From: Phalacrocorax aristotelis
Lineage: Eukaryota; Chordata; Aves; Suliformes; Phalacrocoracidae
Assembly (NCBI RefSeq): GCF_949628215.1
Contig: NC_134288.1
Coordinates: 10,733,682-10,797,681 of the forward strand
Length of the DNA stretch: 64,000 nucleotides
Direction of reading: 5' to 3'
Numbering within the stretch: position 1 is the stretch's first letter; each line of letters starts with the position of its first letter. A program made the position numbers and the translations under genes. Below the pieces are notes generated by a model. That model saw only the letters and a program-made list of their open reading frames with translations, ran no database searches and had not been told where the DNA came from. Shown in pieces: positions 40,531 to 51,805 of this stretch.

Positions 40531-41207
40531 CCCAGCGCCCAGCGCCGGTGCCCAGCGCCGGCACCGACTGCATGCACCCAGCGCCAGCACCATGCACCCA
40601 GTACCGGCACCCTGCAGCAGCACCAGGCACCCAGTACTGGCATCCAGTACCAACACTATGCACCCAGTACTGGCACCCCGCACCAGCACCAGGCACCCGA
40701 TACTGGCACCATGTGCCAGCGCCCAGTATGGGCACCCAGCACTGGCACCTTGCAGCAGCACCTACTACATGCACCCCGCAGCAGTACCATGCACCCAACA
40801 TTGGCACCCTGCACCAGGCATTTGGTACTGGCACCCTGCACTAGCACCCAGTATGGGCACCCAGCACCAGCACTGACTACATGCACGCAGTGTGAGCACC
40901 ATGCTTCCAGTACTGACACCCTGCAGCAGCACCAGGCATCCAATACTGGCAGCCAGTACCAGCACTAGGCACCCAGTACCGCCATCCTGCACCAGTACCA
41001 TGTGCCACCACCAGGCACCCAATACTGGCACGGGCACCCAGCACCGTCACCCTGCAGCAGCACCTGCTACATGCACCCAGCACCAGTACCATGCACCCAA
41101 TACTGGCACTTTGCACCCAGTACTGGCACCCTGCACCACCACCCTGCACCCAGTACTGGCACCTCTGTCAGCAGCCAGTACCCGACACTGGCACCCTGCA
41201 CCAGCAC
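40531..41207 (+). repeat. Minisatellite of CAGTACTGGCACC-type units
   Basis: About 670 bp of diverged tandem units made from the blocks CAGTACTGGCACC, CTGCACCAGCACC, CAGGCACC and CATGCACC, in subunits of roughly 15-18 bp grouped into 30-50 bp units. Few stop codons occur, so several frames on both strands look open; none is a gene. It starts within 100 bp of the inferred RGS19 start. Confidence 0.9.
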
Positions 41208-42540
41208 GGGAGGTCCCCTCTGCCCCTGCGAGGCCTTCGCCCATCCCTGGAGCGTGGGGCAGGGCTGCTTGTGGGGCTGCCCCCGGGACTGCTGCCTGGC
41301 CAAGAGCCCCTACCGAGGAGTGGCTTTCCCTAAATAAGTGGTTTCTCTGCATTTTTTTTCCAAAAGGGGGGATTATGCGTCTCTAAAAATAAAGGGTGAT
41401 AAAACTTTGGGAGAGAAAGGAGGCATAAAAATTTCATGATCTTGCCAGCCAGGGAAATTATCCCACTTTATTATTTAAAACCTCATTAAAAACCATTTCC
41501 CTGGGAGAGACAATGATCAAACCACCGTCTATTTCAATCCTCGAGACATGCACTCTGCTACATGGGGAACGCATTTAAAATAGGCCCCGATATGTGACTG
41601 CTCAGCTGGAAACACCAACCCTGACCCCTGCCCATGCGAGCAGCATCTCCGAGCTGAGACCCCCTGCCCCTGCGTGGGGGGATCGCACGGCACCCCCTGT
41701 GCCTCCAGCTGTTTCAAACCACTCTGTCCAATACTCTGGATTTTCCTCTTCTTACCCATCCAGCTCACTCCAGTGAGCAGGGTCCTTCCTGCGACTGCAA
41801 CTTTTCCAAATCTTCGGAGCAGCTCCAGTGCGGAGCCAGGGCTGCCATGCTGCTCCCTCCTGCCGTGCGACTGGGCTGCCAGCCCTCCAATTTGCTTTAG
41901 CGGTTCATTTAGCTGGAAGATCACAAATGCCCAGAAAGGCTCCCACATCTTCAGGAACTGCTTTGTAGTGTGTGTTTGGCATTTTTAGAAATCCCCATGG
42001 ACATCTGGGCTTGTGATTCCTTGTGATTCTTGAACCAGTCTGTCCCTTCGGATGGTGAAAAGACTGAGAGTGTTTGGTTTAAAAGAAGTCGCCTTTTGAA
42101 AAGAAAGTGTGGATTGGGAGAAAATGTTTGGAGTTCCCAAATCATCTGCAAAGTAATGCTGCCAATAAACAGCCAAACTCACAGTGGTTTGTGGTCACAG
42201 TGCCACAGCTCGGCCTAGACACCTCCTCTTTAGATACACGCTGCAGGGTCGGAAAGGCATCTTTTCTGGCAACCGCAAATACTCCGATAAACAGCCAGGA
42301 GCCCTGCTCCAGTTTGGCTTGGAGTTTGGAAGCTGCTTCCCCACAGCGCCAGCCTGGGCTGTGAAGCAGGGATGGGAGCAGAAGCTCCTGGGAAGGACAG
42401 GCAGCGTCCTGCCCGCGCTCAGAAGCACCAGGGAAGGAGGCAGCAGCCTCGCTCGAGCCGTTTCTGTGCTAAATGGCGACAGCCGGTGGCAGAGGCGCTG
42501 CCTGGAGGCTCACCGCACGCCCCCACCGCAGCAGCCTCTC
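41208..42540. other. Intergenic stretch
   Basis: Includes an AT-rich block at about 41340-41560 (with GGGAAATTATCCC at about 41451-41463) after the minisatellite. No gene recognised. A 139-codon minus-strand frame at 41529-41948 has no recognisable domain. Confidence 0.5.
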
Positions 42541-42800
42541 CGCCTGCACCCTGAGGTGTTAGCGCATCCCCTCCCAGGCTCTCCCACCCCAACCCTTCCC
42601 AGTTCGGCCGCCTCCCGCGGGTTTCCAGCTGCCGGCGCTGCAGTAGCGGGGCCCGCCCGCAGGTGCCGCCCGACTCCGCCGGCCGCGGCTCGGCGGGGCC
42701 CCGCTTCGCTCCCGGCGGGGCGAAGGGCGTCCTGCGGAGCGGCTGGGCAGCGAGCGGGGGCTCCGCAGCCTTGGCAGGGCAGCTCCAGCCCCGGAGCACT
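42540..42800. promoter_or_regulatory. CpG island without an assigned gene
   Basis: A short CpG-dense block 2.1 kb beyond the RGS19 start. On the plus strand a CTGGCAG/GTAATG donor occurs later at 43290. It could be an alternative first exon of OPRL1 (inference) or an enhancer-like island. Open frames across it are chance frames. Confidence 0.5.
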
Positions 42801-45800
42801 TGGGCAGGCCTTTTAGGTGCTGATGCCGCCTCCGGTTGGGGTCCGATAGGCATTTTTCCGAAGGGAGAGTGCGTGCCCTGACAGCACAGAACCGGGATTC
42901 CGATGGGCATTTTCTCGAATTTTCTGGCAATGAGCGGCGGTGACCTCTGCCTGCAGAGGATGGGCAGCGGGGAACTGCAAGCATGGCACAAAGCGAGCAC
43001 CTGCAAAGCTCTTCTTGCTCAAGCAGAACTCGAGTAACTCCGGGCAGGATGCTAGGGAGCAGGAAGCCTCTTCTGATGAATATCTAAGAGGAGTTAGCCT
43101 GTGTCGGGACTGAGATACAGCAAGGCTCTGGATGGGTCTGCAAAGCACCATTTGATGGAGAAATCCTGTCAACGGTTGATGAATACCCATCTCCAAAGCA
43201 CTCTGCAGCAGCAGCCTTGCCAGAGCGGCAGAGTGAGCGGATCCCTCCCAGGGTGTTTCCACTCTGTGCTCCTTGAGAGGCTGGCAGGTAATGAAACAGG
43301 GTGTACAGAGGCTGCTGCGATGCCTTGCTTTAGAAAAGCCTCTTTCTCCCACCAGCTACCTGGGCCTTTTCAGGCTGTCCAAGCAGCAGAGGGTAGTTTG
43401 ACTGGAGCAATCAGAAAAGATGCACCTGGGCCCGGAGCTCTAAGGAAACCGCAGTACTTGAGCTATGACAGCCCAAGCGGGAGTTACAGAAGCAACTCTT
43501 GGCTGTCACCCCACAGGAAGTGTTTGTCATAGCTGAGATTGTAAAGGTTGTGTTCGTTCTGTCCCTGCATATGCATCTCCTGTCTGCTGAGGGCAGCCAC
43601 AGGACACGGCGAGGTGAGGCTCACCTCACAGGCCCTGTGTGCAAAGAGCTGGCACGTGTGGGTGCAGGAGGCAGAGCTGCCCTGGAGACCAGCCCTGCCC
43701 TGCGGCGTGAATGCACCCTGTGTGCCGCAGTCACAGAGCTGTTTTTGCAGAGTACCTGGTTTGGGCTGTGCAGTCCCATCACAGCTAATTTATTCCCTTT
43801 CGAGAAATACCTGGGTGTCCTTTATAGCCTTTTTACTCTTTTAAGTCCCAGAGCTTCCCAGGGAATGTCAGAGCCACACTTCCCATACTGATCTCTACCT
43901 TAGCTATCAGCTGTGCTACAGAGCTGCATATCTCCATGGCTCCCTGTAACTGCTCACGTGCTGACTCAAGAGTCCTTCTGGCTGAGGTCATGTTTTTCCC
44001 ACAGGGGCCTGAAGTGTAAAGATTGTCTCTCCTGTACTCAGGCTTGAAGGTAAAGCAACAGCTTGAAGTTCTGGAGTGTGGCACTCCACAGGTTGTAGAG
44101 CAAAGTTTAAAAGGGGCTTTTGCACCACCAGGAGCAACACAACTATAAATTCTATCACATTTAGAGGGAAAAGGGTCGATTATTTTGATTTCCTAATGTA
44201 ACAGAGCTTATGCAATCACACTGTATATCAGTGCAGTCATATTCTTCCAAATTCCACTCTTTTAAAAACTTTTTAACCCTTTGTCCAGTTTTATCCAAAG
44301 CTGTCAAAGGTATAGAGCGCAGTTCCTGCATTTACAAACAGCTGGCTAAAAAGTGATCCTGCCTGGGCTGCAGCTGTGAGAAAGACCAACGCATGCTGTC
44401 AGACCTTATTAGACACCAGAGAATCCACATGGCTCTGACATTTGATTGATGCCCAAACCGTGGGAAAAGCTTTGGTTTGTGCCCCCTCAGGCACCCAGGT
44501 TAGCCCGCCCGAGACGCCAGCCTGTTGAAAGCCAGACGCTGCAAATTGTGGAGCTCACAGAGCTGTTTGTTTGCTTTTTAATGCCAAGCTGGGGGCTGGG
44601 GGCAGGGAGAAGGAGCTTAGCAGAAGTCTTAGCCAAAAGGGCTAGTGCTGGCATTTGTGCATGGGGCTAAGCGCAGTACAGGCGCTGCGGCCCCAAAGCC
44701 AGCCTTTGGTATTGTAGAGATGTCCTCCTTGAAGGAATCACTGCCAACGACCATCTCTGCTGCCAGTGGTACAAGCTGTCAGGGCCTGTGGGTGCACTAA
44801 TCGATATTACCACTACACAGATTTCACCCAAGCCTCTCAGCAATCTACAGACTTTCTCTCAAAGTCTCATCACTGTCTGGGAGCTGGCTGAACAGTTGTT
44901 ACAAAGTATGTCAGAGAGAAGTTGAAAGTGGTGCCAATAAGGACAAAACTGAGGTGGCTGGACTCTTCCATTTACTCTTTTGGCTGAGATCAAGGCAGGC
45001 AGAGGAGATCTGGACAGCTGTGCCCTTTCCTTGACCACAAGATGGACGGTGGAAAAAGTTGGACTAAATCCAGTCTGTTTCAGCCTATGTCTGCTGGGAT
45101 AGTTCAAAAGCATCTCTGACGTTTCAAAGTGTAGGAGTTGAAAGACACTTTGGAGACCCTCCACCCGTACAAATGAGCACAGTTTGGTCTGGGCTCTGCT
45201 GGTGGATCAGCTCCTGCTGGTATGTTGGAGAGCTAGTGGAAAGTCTCCATTCTTTGGCTGAGGGCGAAGGTGAGGTAGATGATTAGAGATTGGAAGAGTG
45301 TATTTGAGGGGAAGGTTTGAGAAGTCAAGGTTGAGTGTCTGTTATGAAAAGAAAATACTTTGCACAAGAGGGGAAGGTAAAGATATTCTTGGTTGTGAAA
45401 TCTAGCCTGAGAACTATATTCTGTGATTTTTATTCTACTTGCATGAAAAGCATCTCTCCATCACTTCCTCGTCTCTAAATTGTTTGGTAGACACAGTTCA
45501 TTAGAAATCTGCTCTGTTGAATAGTAAAGTAATGAATCTTTGTGCTTTCCATTTCCTCCGTCTGAACTGGAAAGTGTTTTTCTCACACGATCTCAGTCTT
45601 GAGCAGTAATAACAAAACCACAACTTCTGTTGCAGTTCTTTATTTGCAGGTTGGATTCCTCTGTGGACACATCTCAACACAAGTGTACATGACCTGCTGT
45701 CTACAAGACAGCAGACAAAGAAATTTAAGGTAATGACTATGTGAACAAATATCATTCTGATATTTCTGTTTTAACATAGCAAGGTCTGGGACTCATTGTC

Positions 45801-47657
45801 AGGAAAAACTGCTCATGAATTTGAGGTTTCTCACTTCTATGCTAAGCTAATAACAACTTCTATATGCAGAATAACAATTTTTGTATGCGGTTTTTGGTTT
45901 AACACCATACAATCCCCATTTATAATTGATCAGGTGATACTGAAATGGGTAAAGCTTTGACTATGTCCTGATTTATGTGCGTGCAACTCCAAAGCAAACC
46001 CAATCAAGTCACAGGATTTACATTAGTAAGATCCTGGGCTAACTTGTGTGGCCAACCTGCCCGTTCCTCTGGCTTTTCCACGCTGCAAGCACTGAAGGCC
46101 CATCTACTGTAGCTGAAGCTGTTGCAGAGGCTGGGAAACAAATTTATTTAACTTGGTAGCTGAAACAGGCTATTCCTGGTCCCCCGTCCCAGTCTCTCAG
46201 TTGTCTTGAATTATTCTAAAAAGTTCCTCAAAGTTTCAGGGTCTTCTAATAAATATGTCATATCTTTTATCTTCTAGTATTGCCTGATGTGGCTCCTGTG
46301 TAACACAAAAGTTGTGTGAGATGATGGAGTAAAGGAGAGCAGGGTGCTGTGCACTGAGGAAACATTGACTCAGATGCTAGTTCCCAAGTTATATCTGTTG
46401 GTGGTAAATTCACCTCAGTCCAGGGGAATAAATACAAGAAGTAGGAATATAGATGTTTTCTCACTTTCCCCTCTTCTTTATTTAATGGATGTGGGACAGA
46501 GGGAAGGTATTATTTGTCATCCCTGCACTCTTAAGATGTTTTCATTACAGAAGTAAAAGTGTCAAAAATAAGAACCTCCCCCTGCCTTAAAATGCTTGGT
46601 CCAGTGTGGGAGGCACTGTTTCTGAAGGGAAAGGGTTTGTTTTTTCTCAGTCTTGAATCAATCTTGGCTTTCCCTGCTGTGACTGCTGGAGGAGGAGGGG
46701 AGGGCTGGCGGGCTTGCGTGTGAGGATTCATTTCCTCCAGGTTGCTGAACAACCATCAGATAGCACTAGGGTTCAGCTGCCACGAGCCCAAACTGAATTT
46801 GAACCAGAGGCCCCATAGGAAATACCTGCAGCCCAGCGTGTCTTGGGGAGACAACCCTGCCCTGCTGCTTGTAGCAAAACCCCCGCCTGCTTCTCCTGCT
46901 GGAAATGGGTGTTAGGAGAGGTCTGAGCCCATCTGGTCTGAGCCCTCTTGGAGCAGAAATCTTCTCACTTTCTGTTTTCCAAGATCTGTGCTGGGGACAG
47001 ACTTCAAAAGTATCCCTAGAACAAACTGACTGAGGCGTCCCCTTTCTGACACGCTTCTGGACATACTCCTTCCCCTGCCCCTTTTCTCGGTGACACAGAT
47101 ATAGGCCATGCAGCTCTTCCTCTGTTTTGGCGAAGGGAGGTGCAGTTTCCTGTTTTGTTACAGAAATTTGATTGATCCAGGATGCCTTTGTGCTGCTGCT
47201 GGTCCTGATGCACACAGAGGCGCTGCCAGCATACGTGGGCTCTGGGGCTTTTACTGCAGCTTTCCTGCTTGCTGCTAGCACCAAGGCTTTGACCCTACTG
47301 GCACTGCACCGTGGCTAGAGCCTCAGGGTTCAGATGTATGGAGGCCCGCACCTGCAACCAGTGCAGGAGGCTCCCAAGCACCACTAACGAGCCTTTCCTG
47401 CAAAAACAGGGTCTGCTTTTCCAATAGCCCATTCCAGGGTGTTCGTAGGGTCCCGACACAGTATGGCAGCCCCATCCTACTCCAGCCACAGGACTGCCTG
47501 TCCAAGGCCAGGGCTGTATCTGGCATTAACATCCCAGGAATCTGCTCCAGGCAGGCAGGAATAAAGCGAAGAGACATGTTTACAACAACTGGGAGGTGGG
47601 GGGGAGCGAAATGCAGGCAGTGGAGCAGACACAGCCCAGCATTAACAGTCTCGTGGT
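42801..47657. other. Stretch without recognised gene, may hold LKAAEAR1 3'UTR
   Basis: I read six frames and saw no seven-transmembrane receptor exon and no other known domain. The 130-codon plus-strand frame at 43499-43891 and the minus-strand frames at 44859, 45501 and 46766 match nothing I know. No good minus-strand AATAAA lies just below 47658, so the 3'UTR length of the next gene is open. Confidence 0.45.
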
Positions 47658-47684
47658 CTAGCTGTCGCTGTCAAGGAATTGGTC
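47658..47684 (-). CDS. LKAAEAR1: LKAAEAR1-like last coding exon
   Basis: A strong acceptor (CTCTCCATTTCTCCTTATTC then AG) is followed in phase 0 by DQFLDSDS and TAG at 47660-47658. It joins the previous exon (phase 0) without a shift. The C-terminus is shorter than the human one as I recall it. Confidence 0.45.
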   Translation of the reverse strand, partial: DQFLDSDS

Positions 47685-48359
47685 CTGAATAAGGAGAAAT
47701 GGAGAGCAAGCAGCAAATTGACTTTGCTCAGTGCTTTGGCCACAGTTAATGAGGAGGGAACTGGGCAAAGGTAATACATAATTAAGTTGGCTGATAGCAG
47801 AGTTCTGTCCAGAGCAGGAATGTGTTGTATGCTGTCACGCTATAATTAGTAACATTTTGTTATAGTGCTTTTCCTTTCCTTGAAGGATCCCAAAAAGCTT
47901 CACAAAATGCACTCGGTTAAAGTTGCCAGCTAGCCTCGGGGAGAGAGGCACCACGCCTGCAATGCCCTGATCCTGCATGGCTGAACTGCCCAGCAGAGGC
48001 TGGAGGATGAGGCTTCTCCTCCAAAGACACCCAGGTGGGAGACACACAGTCACTCTACCTGGGGTGACCTGTGAAATGGGTGATTTTGCCTGTGAGAAAG
48101 CTGGAGCATGGAGAGGTGAAATGGCTTTCTAAGGTCACCAAGTGAGTCATGGGTAAAGCTGGGAATAGAAGCCAGCAGACTCCCAGCTGCTGTACCTACG
48201 GTTATTTCTATTTATGCTCTTCACTCCTCTTGCCCATGGTTTACTGAGTGCATTCCAAGAGTAACTTGCCTGCCAAACTTCCTCCCCTTTAAAACCAGAA
48301 ATGGACAGATAAGATAGTAGAAGAAAGCAGTTTAACTGCTGGTATGTGCACAAACATAC

Positions 48360-48485
48360 CTGAACCCTGTCCAAGTTATCAGCCAGTTTTTTTTTAATGC
48401 TCTTTCGGGGCAGGAGAACCGCCTCCAGTCTCAAAGCGCCTATGGCAGTTTGTTGGCAGGATATCAGATGATTTATTTCCTTCGC
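48360..48485 (-). CDS. LKAAEAR1: LKAAEAR1-like exon 4
   Basis: Fully open 126 nt, 42 residues, phase 0 at both ends, with an excellent acceptor (TTTTTTCTCCTTTTGACCACAG) and a TTCAG/GTATGT donor. AKEINHLISCQQTAIGALRL then EAVLLP aligns without gaps to the human C-terminal region containing AEEIALLI and AAIRLE (memory), about half identical over 21 residues. Confidence 0.65.
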
Positions 48486-51477
48486 CTGTGGTCAAAAGGA
48501 GAAAAAATTTAAAAAGCAAAAAATAAAGAAGGCAATTATGTTAGACATAGCAAACCCTGGTCAAGTGATCCAATCTAAATCCCATGAAGGCAATGGGAGA
48601 ATTGTGGCTCTGGGAATTAGAAACCCCAAATAAATGCTGTATTCTCCAATAAATTTTTTACAGAATGCCTTATCTACCTCTTAGTGAAGGCCTTGAGACT
48701 TTCTTCCATCAGCTTGGGTTGTAAATCAGATTGGGCCCACAGCCAGAGTATCTGAAAAGCCCTAAACCAGGGGGTGACGATTTGGCTCCTCATTGTTCTA
48801 GGGGTGAGCAGAATTAGACTGCTGTGTCAACCGGGTTCAAAGGCAGCACAAAAAGGTTAATTCAAGTAGCAGAACTGACATGAAGTCAGATTGTTATATC
48901 AAACAGAAGCACGGTAGTGGCATGAGCGACCAAAAATTATGGCCATGCTGTATCTGCCAGTCTGCTATCTGAAAACAGGGACTGAGGATGGAGACAGGCT
49001 TGGCTTCTTTGTGACATGAGCTATCTACATTCACTCAAGCTACCCTTTGTTGTGGATCAGCGGGTCGGCTGCCCTTGTACCCGTGCATCCCAGCACAGTA
49101 TCCCGCCACTTCTTCATACTTCTTGGCTCTCCCTGGTCTCTCCTTTCTCCTCTGTTTTCTTCTTCCTGCGCTTTGCCCTTTTTTTTTTTTTTTCTATTTG
49201 CAATGCTTTTATTGCAGTCTTGTTTTACAGTTTTCTTCATTCCGACTTGAGAGGTGACCTGCTGTATAAGGCATACAGAAGCTACTGCTGCTGGTGCGAG
49301 ACCTCTAAAAGAGCAGAGGTGCCTGGGTCACTAGGCTGCTGTCTGAGCCTCAGGATGTGGCCGTGAGCTGTTCTCTCAGTGATCTGTGCCATGTAAGCAG
49401 GGAGCTGCCTTATCTTTGACTGGGAGGGATTCAGCATTTTGTGGCTTTATGTGCTTTTTCTGTTCTCTACTTTGCTGGATTCTTCCCAACCTTCCCTGGG
49501 ACCTTTTTAGAGGGATCAGACTGGAATAATGTTGGTTTGGTCCCCAGATATCTTGTATACACAGGCTATTCATTTCTATGAGGTGACTTTCACAGAGCGT
49601 CCCAGGCATAAAAGCTGACCTCTCCTCTTTGCCCTCACAGTGATTCCCTGATGTTAGAGCTGATAAGTAGTGTAAAACCAAGCTCTCCCTCCTCCTGCCA
49701 GTCCTGGCTCTGCACACTGGAGTTCGAGGTCTTTTCACAGAAATTAACATTAAGTACTAAAATAAACAAAAACAAATAAATCTCCTAACAAAATATGATC
49801 AATAAAAACATACCCAAGTGCTTTGTTTTACTTAGAAGATGCATCTTTGTGCATATCCACTTGTGTGTTGCCAAGTTTGGGAAATCAGCAAAGGCTGACA
49901 TTGTTTACTGCAAATTAAAGACCCTCTGGAGACACTCTGTCTTGCTTTCCAGTGTAGCCTTGGGCTGGGGGAGGGAGGCAGTTGGACAGTAGCATAGAAG
50001 AAACCTTGTTCCAGTGTTGCTAACTATAGCATTAATTTCAGAGTCATAAATAACTTCAGTACCATGGTTACAGCACTAGCCAAGTATGATATCATTTAGT
50101 TTAGGATTAGGGAAAAATATCTTCCTTGAGGCTGTGGGTTCTAAATTAAGCAACTTCTCCAGAATGGGTTTTCTCCCAAAGACTACACAGACAAACTCCA
50201 GCCTGGAGCTGTAAATTAGGAGGATTACTTTGGTAAAACTGACTGGATGAAAAGTGTCAGTAGGTAAAACAGCTCAGAGCATAGATTCGTCTAAACTCCT
50301 CAGTGAATGACAGCCTGGCACTTGGTTCGTTTTCTTAGGAAACAGCACCTTCCGTGAATGTGAGCAAGCATAGTCTTTTCCAACTCAAGTTCTGTATTAT
50401 GGAGACATACAGAAGCATAGGTCCCTTCAGAAATCAGATGCCCCTATGACCATTAGAAAGATGGATTGGGAGATTGGCGCTGACAGTTCCCATGGCTGCA
50501 TGGGGAACATGATAGTAACTGCGCAAGCAAATGACAGCCAGCGTGCATCCATTGGTCCAGTCAAACAAACAACTGTGACATTTGTATTACAACATTTACA
50601 CACAACTACACGCACATACAGTTCTGCAGGACCTTAGGAGCAAGAGTGTGAGGCTGTTGTGAGAGAGATCCTGAACATGTGTTACATATAGTACAGTGCT
50701 ATAATGGACTACAGAAGAACCTCAAATGGGACGAGGGGCTCATGTGAGGAGGCATAACAGCAGAAAATTTTAAGGAGAAATGGACACTTTGAATACTGCC
50801 AAAATGGTCATAGGTTGATGATACAGGAAATCTGCCTCTAGGGCTCCTGGATACAAAATACTAGACCACACAATCCAAAGCACTGATCCCATTCAAAATT
50901 GCTCAAAAAGTTATGACATTAAGTCTGTATTGGTAGGCTTTATGCCAGATTAGATATTGTCTTTCTTCCTGCTGCCGGCATAAAGCCAGCATAAATGCCG
51001 TATTATGTACTCTGGCTAATTCAACAGAAACGTAATTGTGTGCCCAGGCATGATCTGGATTGAATTTGTCCTGCTAAATGATCCAGTAGTGCTCAAACCT
51101 GGTATAAAGGAACATAGAATTGTGGTAAAAACTTCCATTTGAAGTGTCATGTCTTCTCTAATACAAGGCAAGAGAATTTTGCCACAGGCAAATTTATATG
51201 ATAATTGTTGAAATGTTTTTCCTCAGTTTAATGCCATTTCACAGCAGAGATTAGAGGGTGCCCCCATGAAAAGCAGTGGAGAAACTTGAAGACCTGGAGG
51301 AAAAAGAAATGTACTTTTTATTTCTGCTCTTCCTGGTTCTAATCCTACAGAGGACATCTGAAAAGTGACATTTCAGGATAGGCTGAACAAGTCTGATTGA
51401 TACACCACATTCACTAGCCCTGCCTCTCACTGCTACAGCCTGATCCCTGCTGAGAGATCCTCTGGTGGTTAACTTAC
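48486..51477 (-). other. LKAAEAR1: Intron between LKAAEAR1-like exons 3 and 4
   Basis: Consensus GTAAGT start and CCACAG end on the minus strand. Contains the AATAAA plus A15 block near 49179-49213. A 125-codon minus-strand frame (49376-49750) behind a good-looking acceptor has no donor and no homology and is not called. Confidence 0.45.
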
Positions 51478-51805
51478 TCCTGGCTCCTAGTAGCAAAGTC
51501 TCAGGTTTCGAGGTGATTACAGGCTTCTGCAGCTCTGAGCAGCTTGAAGACCCTGGCCTCTTTCTTTTGGTCTTTGTCTATGCTAGGCTTGGCTTCTCTG
51601 AAGTAACTGTTAGCCATCATGAAGATGTGGGAGGCCAGCATGGTTTTAATTTTCTCATCAGTGGACTCAGAGAATACCAGATACCTTGCCCTCTCTTGGG
51701 CTGTGTTAAATGAACAGATGCTTTTGGTTCGGGAGCAGTCCTCTGTGTGTGTGAATCTCTCTGTCTTGAAGTCATCTTTATTTCAGCTGTGAATTGCAAA
51801 GCAAC
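51478..51805 (-). pseudogene. LKAAEAR1: LKAAEAR1-like exon 3 with frame breaks
   Basis: Bounded by a near-perfect acceptor (CTTCCTCTTTTTTTCCCTTTAG) and a GGA/GTAAGT donor. One frame is open from 51782 to 51504 (93 codons) and holds AQERARYLVF (51701-51672), KKEARVFK and LLRAAEA (51542-51522). It ends in TGA at 51503-51501. One base further on, a different frame gives LRLCY (51504-51490), TAG (51489-51487) and then a phase-0 donor. Upstream, the acceptor-side frame (HLTQP at 51712-51698) is one base off the main frame near 51696-51703. Two 1-nt losses plus one stop explain all of this. Confidence 0.6.

Noticed and set aside
39975-40844. 289-codon open frame with TQYWHPAPAP-like repeats
   Set aside because: It runs from CpG island into the minisatellite; the repeat simply lacks stop codons in several frames on both strands.
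43499-43891. 130-codon plus-strand frame behind a CCCCACAG acceptor
   Set aside because: No donor, no domain, no similarity I recognise.
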